NCBI GenBank assembly: GCA_033765235.1
Contig: JANRIG010000012.1
Span: 8,190-72,189, forward strand
DNA from: JANRIG01 sp033765235
GTDB lineage: Bacteria > Bacteroidota > Bacteroidia > Cytophagales > UBA9547
DNA length: 64,000 nt
Direction of reading: 5' to 3'
Part shown: piece by piece, positions 45,164 through 54,383 of the stretch
Layout of the letters: each line of letters starts with the position of its first letter
Numbering within the stretch: position 1 is the stretch's first letter
The notes under the pieces: generated by a model
What the model was told of the DNA's origin: nothing
The model's database searches: none
What the model saw: the letters and a program-made list of their open reading frames with translations, nothing else
Program-made: the position numbers and the translations under genes

Positions 45164-46444
45164 TTAATATTGGGGATTAAACTTTTGCATGATATACCCA
45201 ATCACAAAGTCGCTTCGGGCACCTATAGGGCGATGATATACTATAATGTCATATATGTTTTCGGTCTGAAAATGGCTGCCTTCCAGTGCTATTTCATCTG
45301 ATTTGGGTGTTTTTGGGCTTTTCACGGCATATATATAGTCATACACCCCTTGTTTGAGAAACAAAGAACACTTATATGAGTCTGTCTCATTATCGTATTT
45401 CAGCATATATTTTTCATCTATCCTCCAGTTGTTAAATAGTCCTATTACATATATGTTGCCATAAGGCATTTCAGATGTTTTAAGGTTAAATATTACATTG
45501 GTATAATCAGGGTCTGTGAAGTTGCCACCGGCCTCATTATTATAGGGCACAAATCTGCCATTCATATCAAACATTTGTGAATATGCTTTATAATTGCGTG
45601 ATTTTTCTTGCATGATATATACGTTGATACCGGTAGGTAAGAAATCTATTTTTTCAATGTTAATAGCATTGTTGCGAATACGTCTTGTGTCAAACATACG
45701 AAATTCATTGCCTCCCGGAAAATTATTCTCTAAATTAAAATAATGATAATCAAGTATTTTATCATTGTCTTTCACATACAGCGGGGGTAGATTGTAGATG
45801 GCATTGTCCCATCTGTAGTTTTGCCTTATGACTACTTGAAGCTCAGTACTTAGATTAAATATTTCATTGTAAGACTTGTATGAAATGGTAAAGTCTATCT
45901 GTTGATGCGTCATACGCTCATCTATGCCTTGCGATATTCTAAAATCAGGATTTATACTTATGCGGTTTTCAAATATTACAAATCTTCGGGTTAATATTAC
46001 ATCTTCAGTATTGTTGTTTTGGTACACCATGAGCAGGTAATTGCCCGATATTTTCACAGCAGGTACAGTGAGTTTGTAGTGTACATATTTGGCACGAGTA
46101 TTAAATGATATTTGGTATTGGGTGATTAAATAATCGTTGATAAACTCTTTCAGGTATTCGGAGTCCATAAGCACTGAGGGAGTCCAGTCTGCATTGCAAT
46201 GCACTACTTTGTAGTAAAAATTTGATACACTTTGTGAATGATGGTCAAACTCAAGCACCAAAGGGTAGCTTTGTTGCAGGTGAGCGATGGGCGGGTTTAG
46301 TATATTTGTTATTTCCCCTTTATCCAAGTAAAATATGATAGTCTGTACCTCCGGCTCGTATATGTGGTCGTCGTAAATGATGGTTTTGGCATGAATTTGT
46401 AAATATAGAAATGCAAAATATACAACTAATCTATAACGCCTCAT
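45164..46444 (-). CDS. T9SS plug-like protein (DUF5103)
   Basis: This 426-residue exported protein has a signal peptide (residues 1-19) and matches DUF5103 through LEFDHHSQSVSNFYYKVVHCNADW, YQISFNTRAKYVHYKLTVP, GNYLLMVYQN and EFRMFDTRRI blocks. Some members of this family are the 'plug' that closes the SprA translocon of the type IX secretion system. Its start lies 14 nt inside the end of lipB, so it is coupled to that gene. It fits with the PorQ gene and the two T9SS cargo proteins in this window. Confidence 0.82.
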   Translation of the reverse strand: MRRYRLVVYFAFLYLQIHAKTIIYDDHIYEPEVQTIIFYLDKGEITNILNPPIAHLQQSYPLVLEFDHHSQSVSNFYYKVVHCNADWTPSVLMDSEYLKEFINDYLITQYQISFNTRAKYVHYKLTVPAVKISGNYLLMVYQNNNTEDVILTRRFVIFENRISINPDFRISQGIDERMTHQQIDFTISYKSYNEIFNLSTELQVVIRQNYRWDNAIYNLPPLYVKDNDKILDYHYFNLENNFPGGNEFRMFDTRRIRNNAINIEKIDFLPTGINVYIMQEKSRNYKAYSQMFDMNGRFVPYNNEAGGNFTDPDYTNVIFNLKTSEMPYGNIYVIGLFNNWRIDEKYMLKYDNETDSYKCSLFLKQGVYDYIYAVKSPKTPKSDEIALEGSHFQTENIYDIIVYHRPIGARSDFVIGYIMQKFNPQY

Positions 46445-47180
46445 GTGACATAGTGTTTAATATATTGCCTTGATAATGATTTATTTCAAATGAAAACAAA
46501 TTGCTAAGTTTTTCAAGCAGCAGCATTTTTACATCCGACATTTGTACAGATGTATTAGTTTCAAGATGTAAAGAGGTCACTTTTTTGTCAGGGATGCCAC
46601 AGGGTATGATATGGTCATAATAGCTGATATCTGTATGTACATTGAGTGCCAGGCCATGCATGGTGACCCACCTGCTTGTGCGAATGCCCATGGCGCAAAT
46701 CTTGCGAGGATTGGGGGTGTCATGGCCTACCCACACGCCTGTGAGCCCGGGTATTCTGCCTGCCTCTACACTGTACTCCGCACAAGTCTGTATCACAGCC
46801 TCCTCCAGTGTGCGTAGGTATAAGTGTATGTCTGTGAAGAAGTTATCAAGGTCTAATATAGGATATGCTACCAACTGCCCCGGTCCGTGAAAAGTAATAT
46901 CACCCCCTCTGTTGATATGAAAAAACTGTGTATCTGTATTTTGTAGTGTATCTTTCTCTAATATCAGGTTGCTAATGTTGCCACTTTTTCCCAAGGTATA
47001 TACAGGCTCATGTTCACAAAATAGCAAATAGTTTTGCGTAATATTTTCATCTCTAACAGGCATGTTTCTTTGCTCAAGTTTTTTAGATATGATACTATTA
47101 AATATCTGTTCTTGTAGTTCCCAAGCATTTTTGTAGCCTATTTTACCAAGGTCTATATAATGAACTGATTTATTTTTCAC
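46431..47180 (-). CDS. lipB: Octanoyltransferase LipB
   Basis: This 249-residue enzyme moves octanoate from acyl carrier protein to lipoyl domains, the first step of lipoate synthesis. It shows EPVYTLGKSGN, INRGGDITFHGPGQLVAYPILDL in parts (with the conserved RGG and H-G-P-GQ), GVWVG, KICAMGIRTSRWVTMHGLALN (catalytic Lys in the KI-A-GIR motif) and IPCGIPDKKVTSL (catalytic Cys). The frame opens at an ATG at 47249, adding 23 hydrophobic residues not typical of LipB. GTG at 47180 gives KNKSVHYIDLGKIGY, the usual start, and is preferred. lipA is not nearby. Confidence 0.9.
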   Translation of the reverse strand: MKNKSVHYIDLGKIGYKNAWELQEQIFNSIISKKLEQRNMPVRDENITQNYLLFCEHEPVYTLGKSGNISNLILEKDTLQNTDTQFFHINRGGDITFHGPGQLVAYPILDLDNFFTDIHLYLRTLEEAVIQTCAEYSVEAGRIPGLTGVWVGHDTPNPRKICAMGIRTSRWVTMHGLALNVHTDISYYDHIIPCGIPDKKVTSLHLETNTSVQMSDVKMLLLEKLSNLFSFEINHYQGNILNTMSHEAL

Positions 47181-47266
47181 ATTGCAAATTAGCACAAAAT
47201 ATGCGATTTTACAGACAAATATTATTTCTGACAACCATAAATGGGGCATAAATTGAAAATGCTAAA

Positions 47267-47431
47267 TTATTTACAGAATACATAAAATACTATTCTTTGT
47301 ACACAAGATTGTTGTCCAGCTTGGCTAAAGGGGTGATTTTCAGTGCCAAATATCCATAGAGGCACTAACATTTCTTTACCCTCAATACCGCCATGTAAAC
47401 TAAGCACTGTTCCCTGCCCGACACCACACTC
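47267..47431 (-). pseudogene. Gene remnant with an HGG...VP tail, alkaline-phosphatase-superfamily-like
   Basis: After a stop at 47432-47434 the minus strand is open for 54 codons to TAA at 47267-47269, with no start codon. It reads GTVLSLHGGIEGKEMLVPLW and then IFGTENHPF. The S-HGG-x3-EM-x-VP arrangement resembles the C-terminal part of PglZ or other alkaline-phosphatase-superfamily proteins. It is probably the 3' end of a lost gene; the family call is weak. Confidence 0.35.
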
Positions 47432-47456
47432 TTATTGTAAGCGATACATAAATATT

Positions 47457-48326
47457 TTAGACTAAGGTTTTTGGTATAGTGTGAGAGATATTCCACTGTT
47501 TATTCATTTGAGTAATAAAATGTGCCGCAAGTAACGGCGACTCCAGCTCTACATTTTGATGTACAAAAAAGTATAAATTTTCTAAGCCTGCTGTCTTCCA
47601 TTCATTTAATCTTACAAGCCAATCATCAAGACGGGTATAGTCGCCGGCAAAGTTGGCACCCACATACCTAATAAAGACAGATGGTGATGTCAGGCGCATG
47701 TGCAACATGTCTCTTCGTCCGGCTGTATCTACTATGATATGGCTCACACGGCACTCTTGCATTACAGTACATATATGATTGGCTGCCTGCATATTGGTAA
47801 ACCATTCTTCGTTGCGCAGTTCCACGGCAAGTGGTATGCTTTTGGGAAAATTGACTATAAATTTTTCAACTCTGTCTATGTCTTTCGGCTTAAAATTGTC
47901 ATGCAGTTGCAAAAATACCATGCCCAGTTTATCTTCAAAGTGGCTCACTGCATCTATATATTGTGCTACAGTATCTTCTACATTTATCAGTCTTTTATAA
48001 TGGCTGACAGAGTTGGTGATTTTAGGAAAAAATTTGAAGTCTTTGGGTGTTTTGGCTACCCAAGCCAGCACTTGCTCCTTGGTAGGCATGTTATAAAAGG
48101 TGGCATTGAGCTCTATAGCGTTGAAGTGTGCAGAGTAGTACACCAATTCATCTTTCACTCCTTTGGGATAAAAATTTTTGAGATCGGTTTTATTCCATTT
48201 GGCGCATCCTACGCAAATATTATTTAAAGTGCTGTTGCTTTTTTGCAATACTTCTTTGGTTTGTCCATGGTCAGGAGGCAGCGCAAAATTTATTTCTTGT
48301 GGGTTTGTTACTTGGCCAAATATCAT
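47457..48326 (-). CDS. DUF72 domain-containing protein
   Basis: This 289-residue TIM-barrel-like protein shows CVGCAKWNKTDLKNFYPKG, AIELNATFYNMP, FKFFPKITNSVSHYKRL, LGMVFLQLHDNF, LAVELRNEEWF and VDTAGRRDMLHMRLTSPSVFIRYVG in short blocks, as in the DUF72 (YecE) family. Biochemical role is unknown. It follows hisC by 12 nt and may be read on the same message. Confidence 0.88.
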   Translation of the reverse strand: MIFGQVTNPQEINFALPPDHGQTKEVLQKSNSTLNNICVGCAKWNKTDLKNFYPKGVKDELVYYSAHFNAIELNATFYNMPTKEQVLAWVAKTPKDFKFFPKITNSVSHYKRLINVEDTVAQYIDAVSHFEDKLGMVFLQLHDNFKPKDIDRVEKFIVNFPKSIPLAVELRNEEWFTNMQAANHICTVMQECRVSHIIVDTAGRRDMLHMRLTSPSVFIRYVGANFAGDYTRLDDWLVRLNEWKTAGLENLYFFVHQNVELESPLLAAHFITQMNKQWNISHTIPKTLV

Positions 48327-48338
48327 AAGATTGCAGCA

Positions 48339-49382
48339 CTAATATTTTTCGAGTTCTTCTATGAGTTTTTTGTTTTCAGGTCCTGTACCTACAGTAATTC
48401 TGAGGCAATTATCACATAGTGCTACTTTGCTGCGGTCGCGTACAATGATAGATTTTGATATCAAATAATCATATATTTTTTGGGCATCTGTCATTTTTAC
48501 CAACAAAAAATTGGCATCTGAAGGATAAATATGTGTTACCATTGGCAAAAACCTGAGGCTGTCTTCCAGCCACTTACGCTGAAGTATGATCTGGGTCACA
48601 TGTTTTTCTTTTTTTTCAACATAGCTAAGTGCTGCAGTGGCATATTTTTGTACACTTCCACTCAGGTTGTATGGGGGTTTTATTTTGTTCAAATATTGAA
48701 TAATATTAGCATGGGCAAATGCCAGCCCTACACGCAAGTTTGCCATGCCCCATGCTTTTGAGAGTGTTTGCAATATCACCAAATTAGGATATTTTTCTAA
48801 TTGCCACAAAAATGATTTATCGGGACAAAAATCTATATAAGCCTCATCTAGTACTACTATGCCCTGAAAGTTGTTTATTAACTTAGTAATGGCATCGCTT
48901 TTGAAAGTATTTCCTGTAGGGTTGTTGGGGCTACATATATACATAAGCTTGGTGAATGCTGTAGTTTTTGATAGTGCTTCATCTACATTCAGCTGAAAAT
49001 CAGAAGTCAGCATAATATTTATAATCTGTACATCATTGATATGGGCACTCACTTCGTACATACCGTAGGTGGGAGTATGTATGAGGCATTGGTCTGTGCC
49101 GGGATTGCAAAAGCATCTGAATAGCAAATCTATAGGTTCATCACTGCCATTGCCTATGAATATATTATCAATAGGAACATTTTTTAATTTTGATACTTTG
49201 GCTTTGAGCTCTTGCTGCAATGGGTCGGGGTATCTGTTGTGCAGCTCTTCAGCAGCAGAACCAAATGCGTTTTCATTGGCATCAAGAAATATGCCTTCTT
49301 TTCCTTTGTATTCATCACGGGCAGATGAATATGGTTTTAGTTTTTTGATATTTTCTCTTATAAGTAACTCAATATCTTTCAT
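48339..49382 (-). CDS. hisC: Histidinol-phosphate aminotransferase
   Basis: This 347-residue fold-I PLP aminotransferase converts imidazole-acetol phosphate to histidinol phosphate. It shows LDANENAFGS, RYPDPLQQELK, GNGSDEPIDLLFR, CSPNNPTGN, VVLDEAYIDF (Asp179 region) and TLSKAWGMANLRVG, with the PLP Lys209. The missing other his genes suggest histidine genes are scattered. Tyrosine/phenylalanine aminotransferase is the alternative, but YPDP with DEAYIDF favours HisC. Confidence 0.92.
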   Translation of the reverse strand: MKDIELLIRENIKKLKPYSSARDEYKGKEGIFLDANENAFGSAAEELHNRYPDPLQQELKAKVSKLKNVPIDNIFIGNGSDEPIDLLFRCFCNPGTDQCLIHTPTYGMYEVSAHINDVQIINIMLTSDFQLNVDEALSKTTAFTKLMYICSPNNPTGNTFKSDAITKLINNFQGIVVLDEAYIDFCPDKSFLWQLEKYPNLVILQTLSKAWGMANLRVGLAFAHANIIQYLNKIKPPYNLSGSVQKYATAALSYVEKKEKHVTQIILQRKWLEDSLRFLPMVTHIYPSDANFLLVKMTDAQKIYDYLISKSIIVRDRSKVALCDNCLRITVGTGPENKKLIEELEKY

Positions 49383-49417
49383 GGTATTGCAAAAGTGTAA
49401 AAAACCTGCGAAATATA

Positions 49418-49768
49418 CTAAAATACATCTTCCAAATGTAATATTTCTTGTTCTACAATAGCCACAATGTCAAACCGTATGTAGCTGTGCCATCCTGCAT
49501 CCTCCATATACTTATTTGCAGCACTCTGCAAGTGCTCTTTTTTAGTCTCAGACACAAAACTTTCAGGAGTGCCATATTCGGCAGATTTTCTGTATTTTAC
49601 TTCTACAAAAATTAACACATCATGATATTTGGCTATGATGTCTATTTCAGCCCTACGGTATCTGTAGTTTTGTTGAAGTATATCATACCCTTTGGCAGAG
49701 AGGTAATCTTTGGCCATGGCTTCGCCCTTAGCACCTATTAGAGTGGTATTATTGGAGCTACTTTTCAC
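49418..49768 (-). CDS. YraN/UPF0102 family nuclease-like protein
   Basis: This 116-residue protein has the Holliday-resolvase-like fold of UPF0102: GAKGEAMAKDYLSAKGYDIL, RYRRAEIDIIAKYHDVLIFVEVKYRK (the E-x-D and E-V-K core) and KKEHLQSAANKYM. Function is unproven although the core is nuclease-like. Its start overlaps the metZ stop by 4 nt (ATGA), so it is coupled to metZ. Confidence 0.92.
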   Translation of the reverse strand: MKSSSNNTTLIGAKGEAMAKDYLSAKGYDILQQNYRYRRAEIDIIAKYHDVLIFVEVKYRKSAEYGTPESFVSETKKEHLQSAANKYMEDAGWHSYIRFDIVAIVEQEILHLEDVF

Positions 49769-50937
49769 TTAGACAAATGTAGTGCACTTTCCAGATCGGC
49801 AATGATATCGTCTGCGTTTTCCAAACCTGCAGATATTCTTATAAGTCCGGGCAATATGCCTACTTGCGCTCTTTCAGCATCATTAAGTTTGCTATGGGTA
49901 GTGCTGGCAGGGTGTGTGGCTATGGTGCGGCTGTCTCCCAAGTTGGCTGAGTGTGAGCACATTTGCAGACTGTTCAAAAACCTCCTGCCCCTGTCTAATC
50001 CATCTTTTAAGACAAATGTCACAATGCCTCCGCCATTTTTCATTTGTTTTTTTGCCAATTGGCATTGTGGATGCGACTGCAGGTATGGATAAATCACTTT
50101 TTCAATGTCACTCTTCTGCTGCAAAAATTCGGCAATTTTCAACGCATTTTCACTATGACGATCCATTCTAACGCCAAGGGTTTCGAGGCTTTTGCTCAGT
50201 ATCCAACTATTAAAAGGCGAAAGTGAAGGACCTGTATGCCTTGCAAAAAACCTAATATCTTTCATGATTTCTTTGGATGAAAGTATACAACCTGCTATCA
50301 CTCTGCCTTGACCATCAATAAATTTGGTGGCAGAGTGTGTCACTATATCTGCACCCCATGCGGTGGGGTTTTGCAAGTAGGGGGTGGCAAAGCAGTTGTC
50401 TACATTTACCAATATCCCATGGCTGTGTGCCCATTGGCATATCCACTCCAAGTCTGCTATTTCCAAAGCAGGATTTGATGGGGTTTCCAAAAATATCATT
50501 TTGGTATTTTTTTTGCGACCGGCTTCCCAGCTTTGGCGGTCGGTAAGCGATGCATAAGAGCTTTCTATGCCCCATTTATTGAATATTTGGGTTAATATTT
50601 GGTGTGTAGAGCCAAAAATAGACCTCGATGCCAATATATGGTCGCCCGATTTTAGCAAAGCTGCCATGCTAGTAAACATGGCAGACATACCGGAGGCTGT
50701 GGCTATGCCATCTTCAGTGCCTTCCAAGAGGCACATTTTTTCTATAAACTCATTGTTGTTGGGGTTGCTAAAGCGTGTATAAATATTGCCTTCAATCTCA
50801 TCTGCAAAAAGTGCTCTTGCCTGCTCAGCATCTTCAAAAGTGAAACTGGAAGTGAGATAAAGCGGTGTAGAATGTTCGCGGTATTGGGTCTTTGCCATTT
50901 GCTTTCGTACAGCTATGGTTTCAAATTTTTTTGACAT
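49765..50937 (-). CDS. metZ: O-succinylhomoserine sulfhydrylase
   Basis: This 390-residue Cys/Met-metabolism PLP enzyme joins sulfide to O-succinylhomoserine to give homocysteine. It shows TPLYLTSSFTFEDAEQA, YTRFSNPN, ATASGMSAMF, ETPSNPALE, VDNCFATPYLQNP and HSATKFIDGQGR, where Lys205 binds PLP. The DGQGR after the Lys, and HPASTTHSKL near the end, are usual for MetZ rather than cystathionine gamma-lyase. A -7 box lies 17 nt upstream and yraN follows with an overlap. Confidence 0.9.
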   Translation of the reverse strand: MSKKFETIAVRKQMAKTQYREHSTPLYLTSSFTFEDAEQARALFADEIEGNIYTRFSNPNNNEFIEKMCLLEGTEDGIATASGMSAMFTSMAALLKSGDHILASRSIFGSTHQILTQIFNKWGIESSYASLTDRQSWEAGRKKNTKMIFLETPSNPALEIADLEWICQWAHSHGILVNVDNCFATPYLQNPTAWGADIVTHSATKFIDGQGRVIAGCILSSKEIMKDIRFFARHTGPSLSPFNSWILSKSLETLGVRMDRHSENALKIAEFLQQKSDIEKVIYPYLQSHPQCQLAKKQMKNGGGIVTFVLKDGLDRGRRFLNSLQMCSHSANLGDSRTIATHPASTTHSKLNDAERAQVGILPGLIRISAGLENADDIIADLESALHLSK

Positions 50938-50953
50938 ACTATTATGATTTTTG

Positions 50954-50961
50954 CAAAAATA
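50954..50961 (-). promoter_or_regulatory. -7 box for metZ-yraN
   Basis: TATTTTTG on the minus strand matches TAnnTTTG, with the ATG at 50937. Confidence 0.4.
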
Positions 50962-51116
50962 ATAAAATATTATTGTGAAGAATACAGAATGGCGATAAAA
51001 ATCAAAATATTATTTTGAATTATTACAAAATTATCAACTGCATTAATTATTAAGCTATTATCACCCAATAGTGATTGGTGTATATAAAGAATAGGTACTC
51101 ACTATAATATTGTAAA

Positions 51117-52070
51117 TTATTTATTAATAAAGTCTGCAATAATTGTTGCAGGATAATAATCAATATTAGGCAAAGTAATAAATGCACAATGCCCTCCACG
51201 AGGCGGATAAAGGTAAGTGAAATTGGTATTGTTTATTTCTTTGGGGTAGCACTTAGGGGTCAAAAATACATCGTTGAGCGGGTTCACTATCACAAACGGG
51301 ACAACAATATTATTAAAATAGGGCAATGATGAGGCTCTGATCCAATAATCGTGAGCACCTGCAAATCCATGATTGGTTGCAGTAAAATATTCATCAAATG
51401 TAAAGAATGAGGTCACTTGATTTATTTTTTCAGTATCAAAAATATGAGGATACAAAACTGCTCTTTGCCGCACTTTGTGTATTAATTTTTTTAGAAAAAT
51501 ACGGGTATATATCCTGTTGAAACCTTTATCCATATGCCCGGCCACACTTTCCAAATCACAAGGGCAGCAAAATGCTACCCCTGATTTAATACTGTAGGGC
51601 AAGTTATGCCCCATTTCACCCATATATTTAAGTACTACGTTGCCACCCACACTATAGCCTGCCAAAAGTATATGCTCATAGCTATGTTGCTGCAATATAT
51701 GGGAAATGAGTGTATGCAGGTCTTGGGTGTAGCCACTGTGGTATAACATGGGTTTTAGCGTATCTTGATGCCCACATGACCTAAAGTTCCATGCAATGAC
51801 ATCACATATATCATGATGCAGCAAATAATTTGCCGTTTTCACAATGTATGTGCTTTGATTATTACCTTCCAGTCCATGTGTGAGTATGGCGAGTTTTTTT
51901 TTCTTGTGGTTAAAATATAATATTTCAATCTCATCACCGTCATGGGTAGGTATATTGTAGGCAACGGGGCTATATTTGTAAGCTGCCGGCACTAATGCTC
52001 CTGCTATGGTTTCTAAATGCCCTGATAATTGGCTTATTATGAGGCAAATATCATTCGTCAACTTATACAC
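51117..52070 (-). CDS. Alpha/beta hydrolase, YheT-like
   Basis: This 317-residue protein shows LAILTHGLEGNNQSTYI, VIAWNFRSCG, HSGYTQDLHTLI and LLAGYSVGGNVVLKYMGE (nucleophile Ser in GYSVGG), VAFCCPCDLE, and late Asp (NPLNDVFL) and His (RGGHCAF) residues. This matches YheT/ABHD-type lipases of unknown substrate. It sits 2 nt after the SulP gene on the same strand. Confidence 0.88.
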   Translation of the reverse strand: MYKLTNDICLIISQLSGHLETIAGALVPAAYKYSPVAYNIPTHDGDEIEILYFNHKKKKLAILTHGLEGNNQSTYIVKTANYLLHHDICDVIAWNFRSCGHQDTLKPMLYHSGYTQDLHTLISHILQQHSYEHILLAGYSVGGNVVLKYMGEMGHNLPYSIKSGVAFCCPCDLESVAGHMDKGFNRIYTRIFLKKLIHKVRQRAVLYPHIFDTEKINQVTSFFTFDEYFTATNHGFAGAHDYWIRASSLPYFNNIVVPFVIVNPLNDVFLTPKCYPKEINNTNFTYLYPPRGGHCAFITLPNIDYYPATIIADFINK

Positions 52071-52072
52071 GT

Positions 52073-54331
52073 TTATGCGGGCTGCTGAGTATGTAGCATG
52101 TCATCTAATATTTTCACAAACTTGCGTGTGAATATCAACATATTTTTTATGTCTTTCAGATTCATCAGTTTTGGTTCACCATGTATGAGCAATGTATCGT
52201 GCTTGGCTTCTACATATATGTTTTCGCTTATTTCAAAAAGCTCAATGATAGGCTTTTTGAAAAATGTTCGCACCTCATGTTCATCATCACCTACTAGAAA
52301 ATATTTTTCGCTAAACATTGGGTATTCGTCAAAGTCTATATCTCTAATGCCTTGCAACTCTTTTATTTTGTCCATAATACCTTCTTTTTCTACATAAAAA
52401 TTTGGAATATTATATTTCTCAATATCTGTCATATACATAAGAGTGGTCTTGAAATTGTCTGCCCTAAACCCTATCTGCTCCTTGAGCATTACATCTGCAA
52501 TCAAAAACCTTGCTCCGGACAGTGATCCTGTTATTAAATTTTCGCCATACATACAGTTGCGCGAAAAGTTGAATGCAGAAAGGCTAAACTTGATGATGCC
52601 TGACGCACGCAGCGGGTCAAAGTCATATTTGTTTTGCTCTGCATACAATAATATAAGGCTCTGTCTTGGCGAGAGCTCTTCTTGCTCCAGTCCTACATTG
52701 GGGTTGCGCACTTTGATGCGAATAGCCATGGGGTGGTCAGAAAAATAATGATGCTTTTCAAATCCTTTTGCATCTAAGTGACCACCATATTTGAAAAATT
52801 CTTCCTCTATTATATGTAAGTTTTCTTGAAATGTATAGTCTACCAATGGGCTATTTGAAAAATCTAAAGTCACCTTGCTGGATTTAGGTACTTTTTTGAG
52901 CATATTGTTAAATGGTATTACATTGGTAAACATACCCGGATCTTTCATCTTAATACTTACATGCCCGTCTTCGTCGCTTATCACAGGTTGTACTCTGAAT
53001 ATTGACCTCAATGGTACTCCATACATGATAGAGGTAAATAGCTTTACAAATATTCCAAAAGCTACTCCTATCAATAAGTCTGTAGCAATAGTAATAATGA
53101 TGGTGGTGACAAAATATAGAAGTTGCTCAGGACCTATTTTTGAAGTCTTGATAAACTCTTGAGGCGATGCCAAATTATAACCTGTGAATATAAGCATAGC
53201 AGCCAGTGCAGCATTGGGTATCATCTGTATGAGTCCTGCCGCCAATACTACAAACGCCAATAGGAAAAAACCATGAAAAAAATTTGACCAGCGTGTTTTG
53301 CCACCGTTGTTGATATTGGCTGAGCTGCGTACTATCTCTGATATCATGGGCAACCCACCTATGAAGCCTGACATCACATTGCCTACCCCTACTGCAAGCA
53401 AGTCTTTGTCCATGTTAGATTTGCGCTTGTACGGGTCTATAGAGTCTATGGCCTTAGCACTCAGCAGTGACTCTACACTACCCACTAATGCAAACATGAT
53501 AATGTATTTGATAGAAACAGGTGAATAAACCATTGAAAAATCAGGGAAGGTAATACCACTGAGTATACTTTTGGGCAACGATACTAATAGCTGTAGTGGG
53601 TCTACATGGTAGTCTAACCCTATGAGTTGAAAATCGTGTGGGTGCTCAAAGTCAAAAAACATACCCATGGGCACTGCAAATACCAGTACAAAAAGTGGAC
53701 CGGGAATGAGCTTTATAACAGGGTGCCTGATAAGTGGCTTTAGAAATAGTATGGCTAAGCTGGCAGCACCTATGATGGCTACCTCAGGGTTCATTTTTAC
53801 AATACTAAGTGGTATCTCCTCCAGCAGTGCCAATGGCTCTTTGCCCTCAGGTATCACTCCCAAAGCTATGTGTATTTGTTTTGAAAATATGATGATGCCA
53901 ATGGCTGCCAACATACCATGCACCACAGAATGTGGAAAAAAACTTGATAATACCCCTGCCTTGACTAAGCCAAATACTATCTGTATGGCTCCTGACACTA
54001 CTATTGTGGCAAGTGCAAATTTGTAGCCGGCCACAGGGTCTCCGTTGCCAAGCTCTGTCACTGCGCCCAATGCTATCACTATCAAGCCGGCCGCAGGACC
54101 CTTGATAGTAGGTATAGAACCTGCAAAAAATGACACTACCATGCCACCAATAATAGCGGTGTATATACCTGCTATAGAGGGAAACCCACTCGCTTTGGAT
54201 ATACCAAGGCACAAGGGCAAAGCAATAAGAAATACCAGAAAACCTGATATCAACTCACTCTTATAGTTTTCTTTAAGACCTGCTATATAGTCTTTAGGTA
54301 TTTTTACCTTGCTCGATATTTGCTCGCTCAT
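52073..54331 (-). CDS. SulP-family anion transporter with STAS and an extra C-terminal domain
   Basis: This 752-residue inner-membrane carrier has about 12-14 helices in residues 25-435, with the SLC26/SulP start ELISGFLVFLIALPLCLGIS and GLPMISEIVRSSANINNG. A STAS domain follows (about 455-545). Residues 546-752 form a further soluble region not found in standard SulP proteins, ending in paired blocks KYFLVGDDEHEVRTFFKK and VEAKHDTLLIHGEPKLMN that resemble a small beta-helix sensing module. It may move sulfate, bicarbonate or another anion. The alpha/beta hydrolase follows by 2 nt. Confidence 0.88.
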   Translation of the reverse strand: MSEQISSKVKIPKDYIAGLKENYKSELISGFLVFLIALPLCLGISKASGFPSIAGIYTAIIGGMVVSFFAGSIPTIKGPAAGLIVIALGAVTELGNGDPVAGYKFALATIVVSGAIQIVFGLVKAGVLSSFFPHSVVHGMLAAIGIIIFSKQIHIALGVIPEGKEPLALLEEIPLSIVKMNPEVAIIGAASLAILFLKPLIRHPVIKLIPGPLFVLVFAVPMGMFFDFEHPHDFQLIGLDYHVDPLQLLVSLPKSILSGITFPDFSMVYSPVSIKYIIMFALVGSVESLLSAKAIDSIDPYKRKSNMDKDLLAVGVGNVMSGFIGGLPMISEIVRSSANINNGGKTRWSNFFHGFFLLAFVVLAAGLIQMIPNAALAAMLIFTGYNLASPQEFIKTSKIGPEQLLYFVTTIIITIATDLLIGVAFGIFVKLFTSIMYGVPLRSIFRVQPVISDEDGHVSIKMKDPGMFTNVIPFNNMLKKVPKSSKVTLDFSNSPLVDYTFQENLHIIEEEFFKYGGHLDAKGFEKHHYFSDHPMAIRIKVRNPNVGLEQEELSPRQSLILLYAEQNKYDFDPLRASGIIKFSLSAFNFSRNCMYGENLITGSLSGARFLIADVMLKEQIGFRADNFKTTLMYMTDIEKYNIPNFYVEKEGIMDKIKELQGIRDIDFDEYPMFSEKYFLVGDDEHEVRTFFKKPIIELFEISENIYVEAKHDTLLIHGEPKLMNLKDIKNMLIFTRKFVKILDDMLHTQQPA

Positions 54332-54347
54332 TTACAGATGATAAATA

Positions 54348-54363
54348 TTTATTTGCAAATAAA
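54348..54363. promoter_or_regulatory. 16-bp palindrome before the SulP gene
   Basis: TTTATTTGCAAATAAA is perfectly self-complementary and lies 16 bp upstream of the SulP ATG. TTTATTTG is one base from a -7 box, so the site may be both promoter and operator. Confidence 0.35.
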
Positions 54364-54383
54364 ATAAGTTTTGGATAATAATA

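Noticed and set aside
47700..48227. 175-codon plus-strand frame over the DUF72 gene
   Set aside because: Antisense to conserved DUF72 blocks; aromatic-rich shadow sequence.
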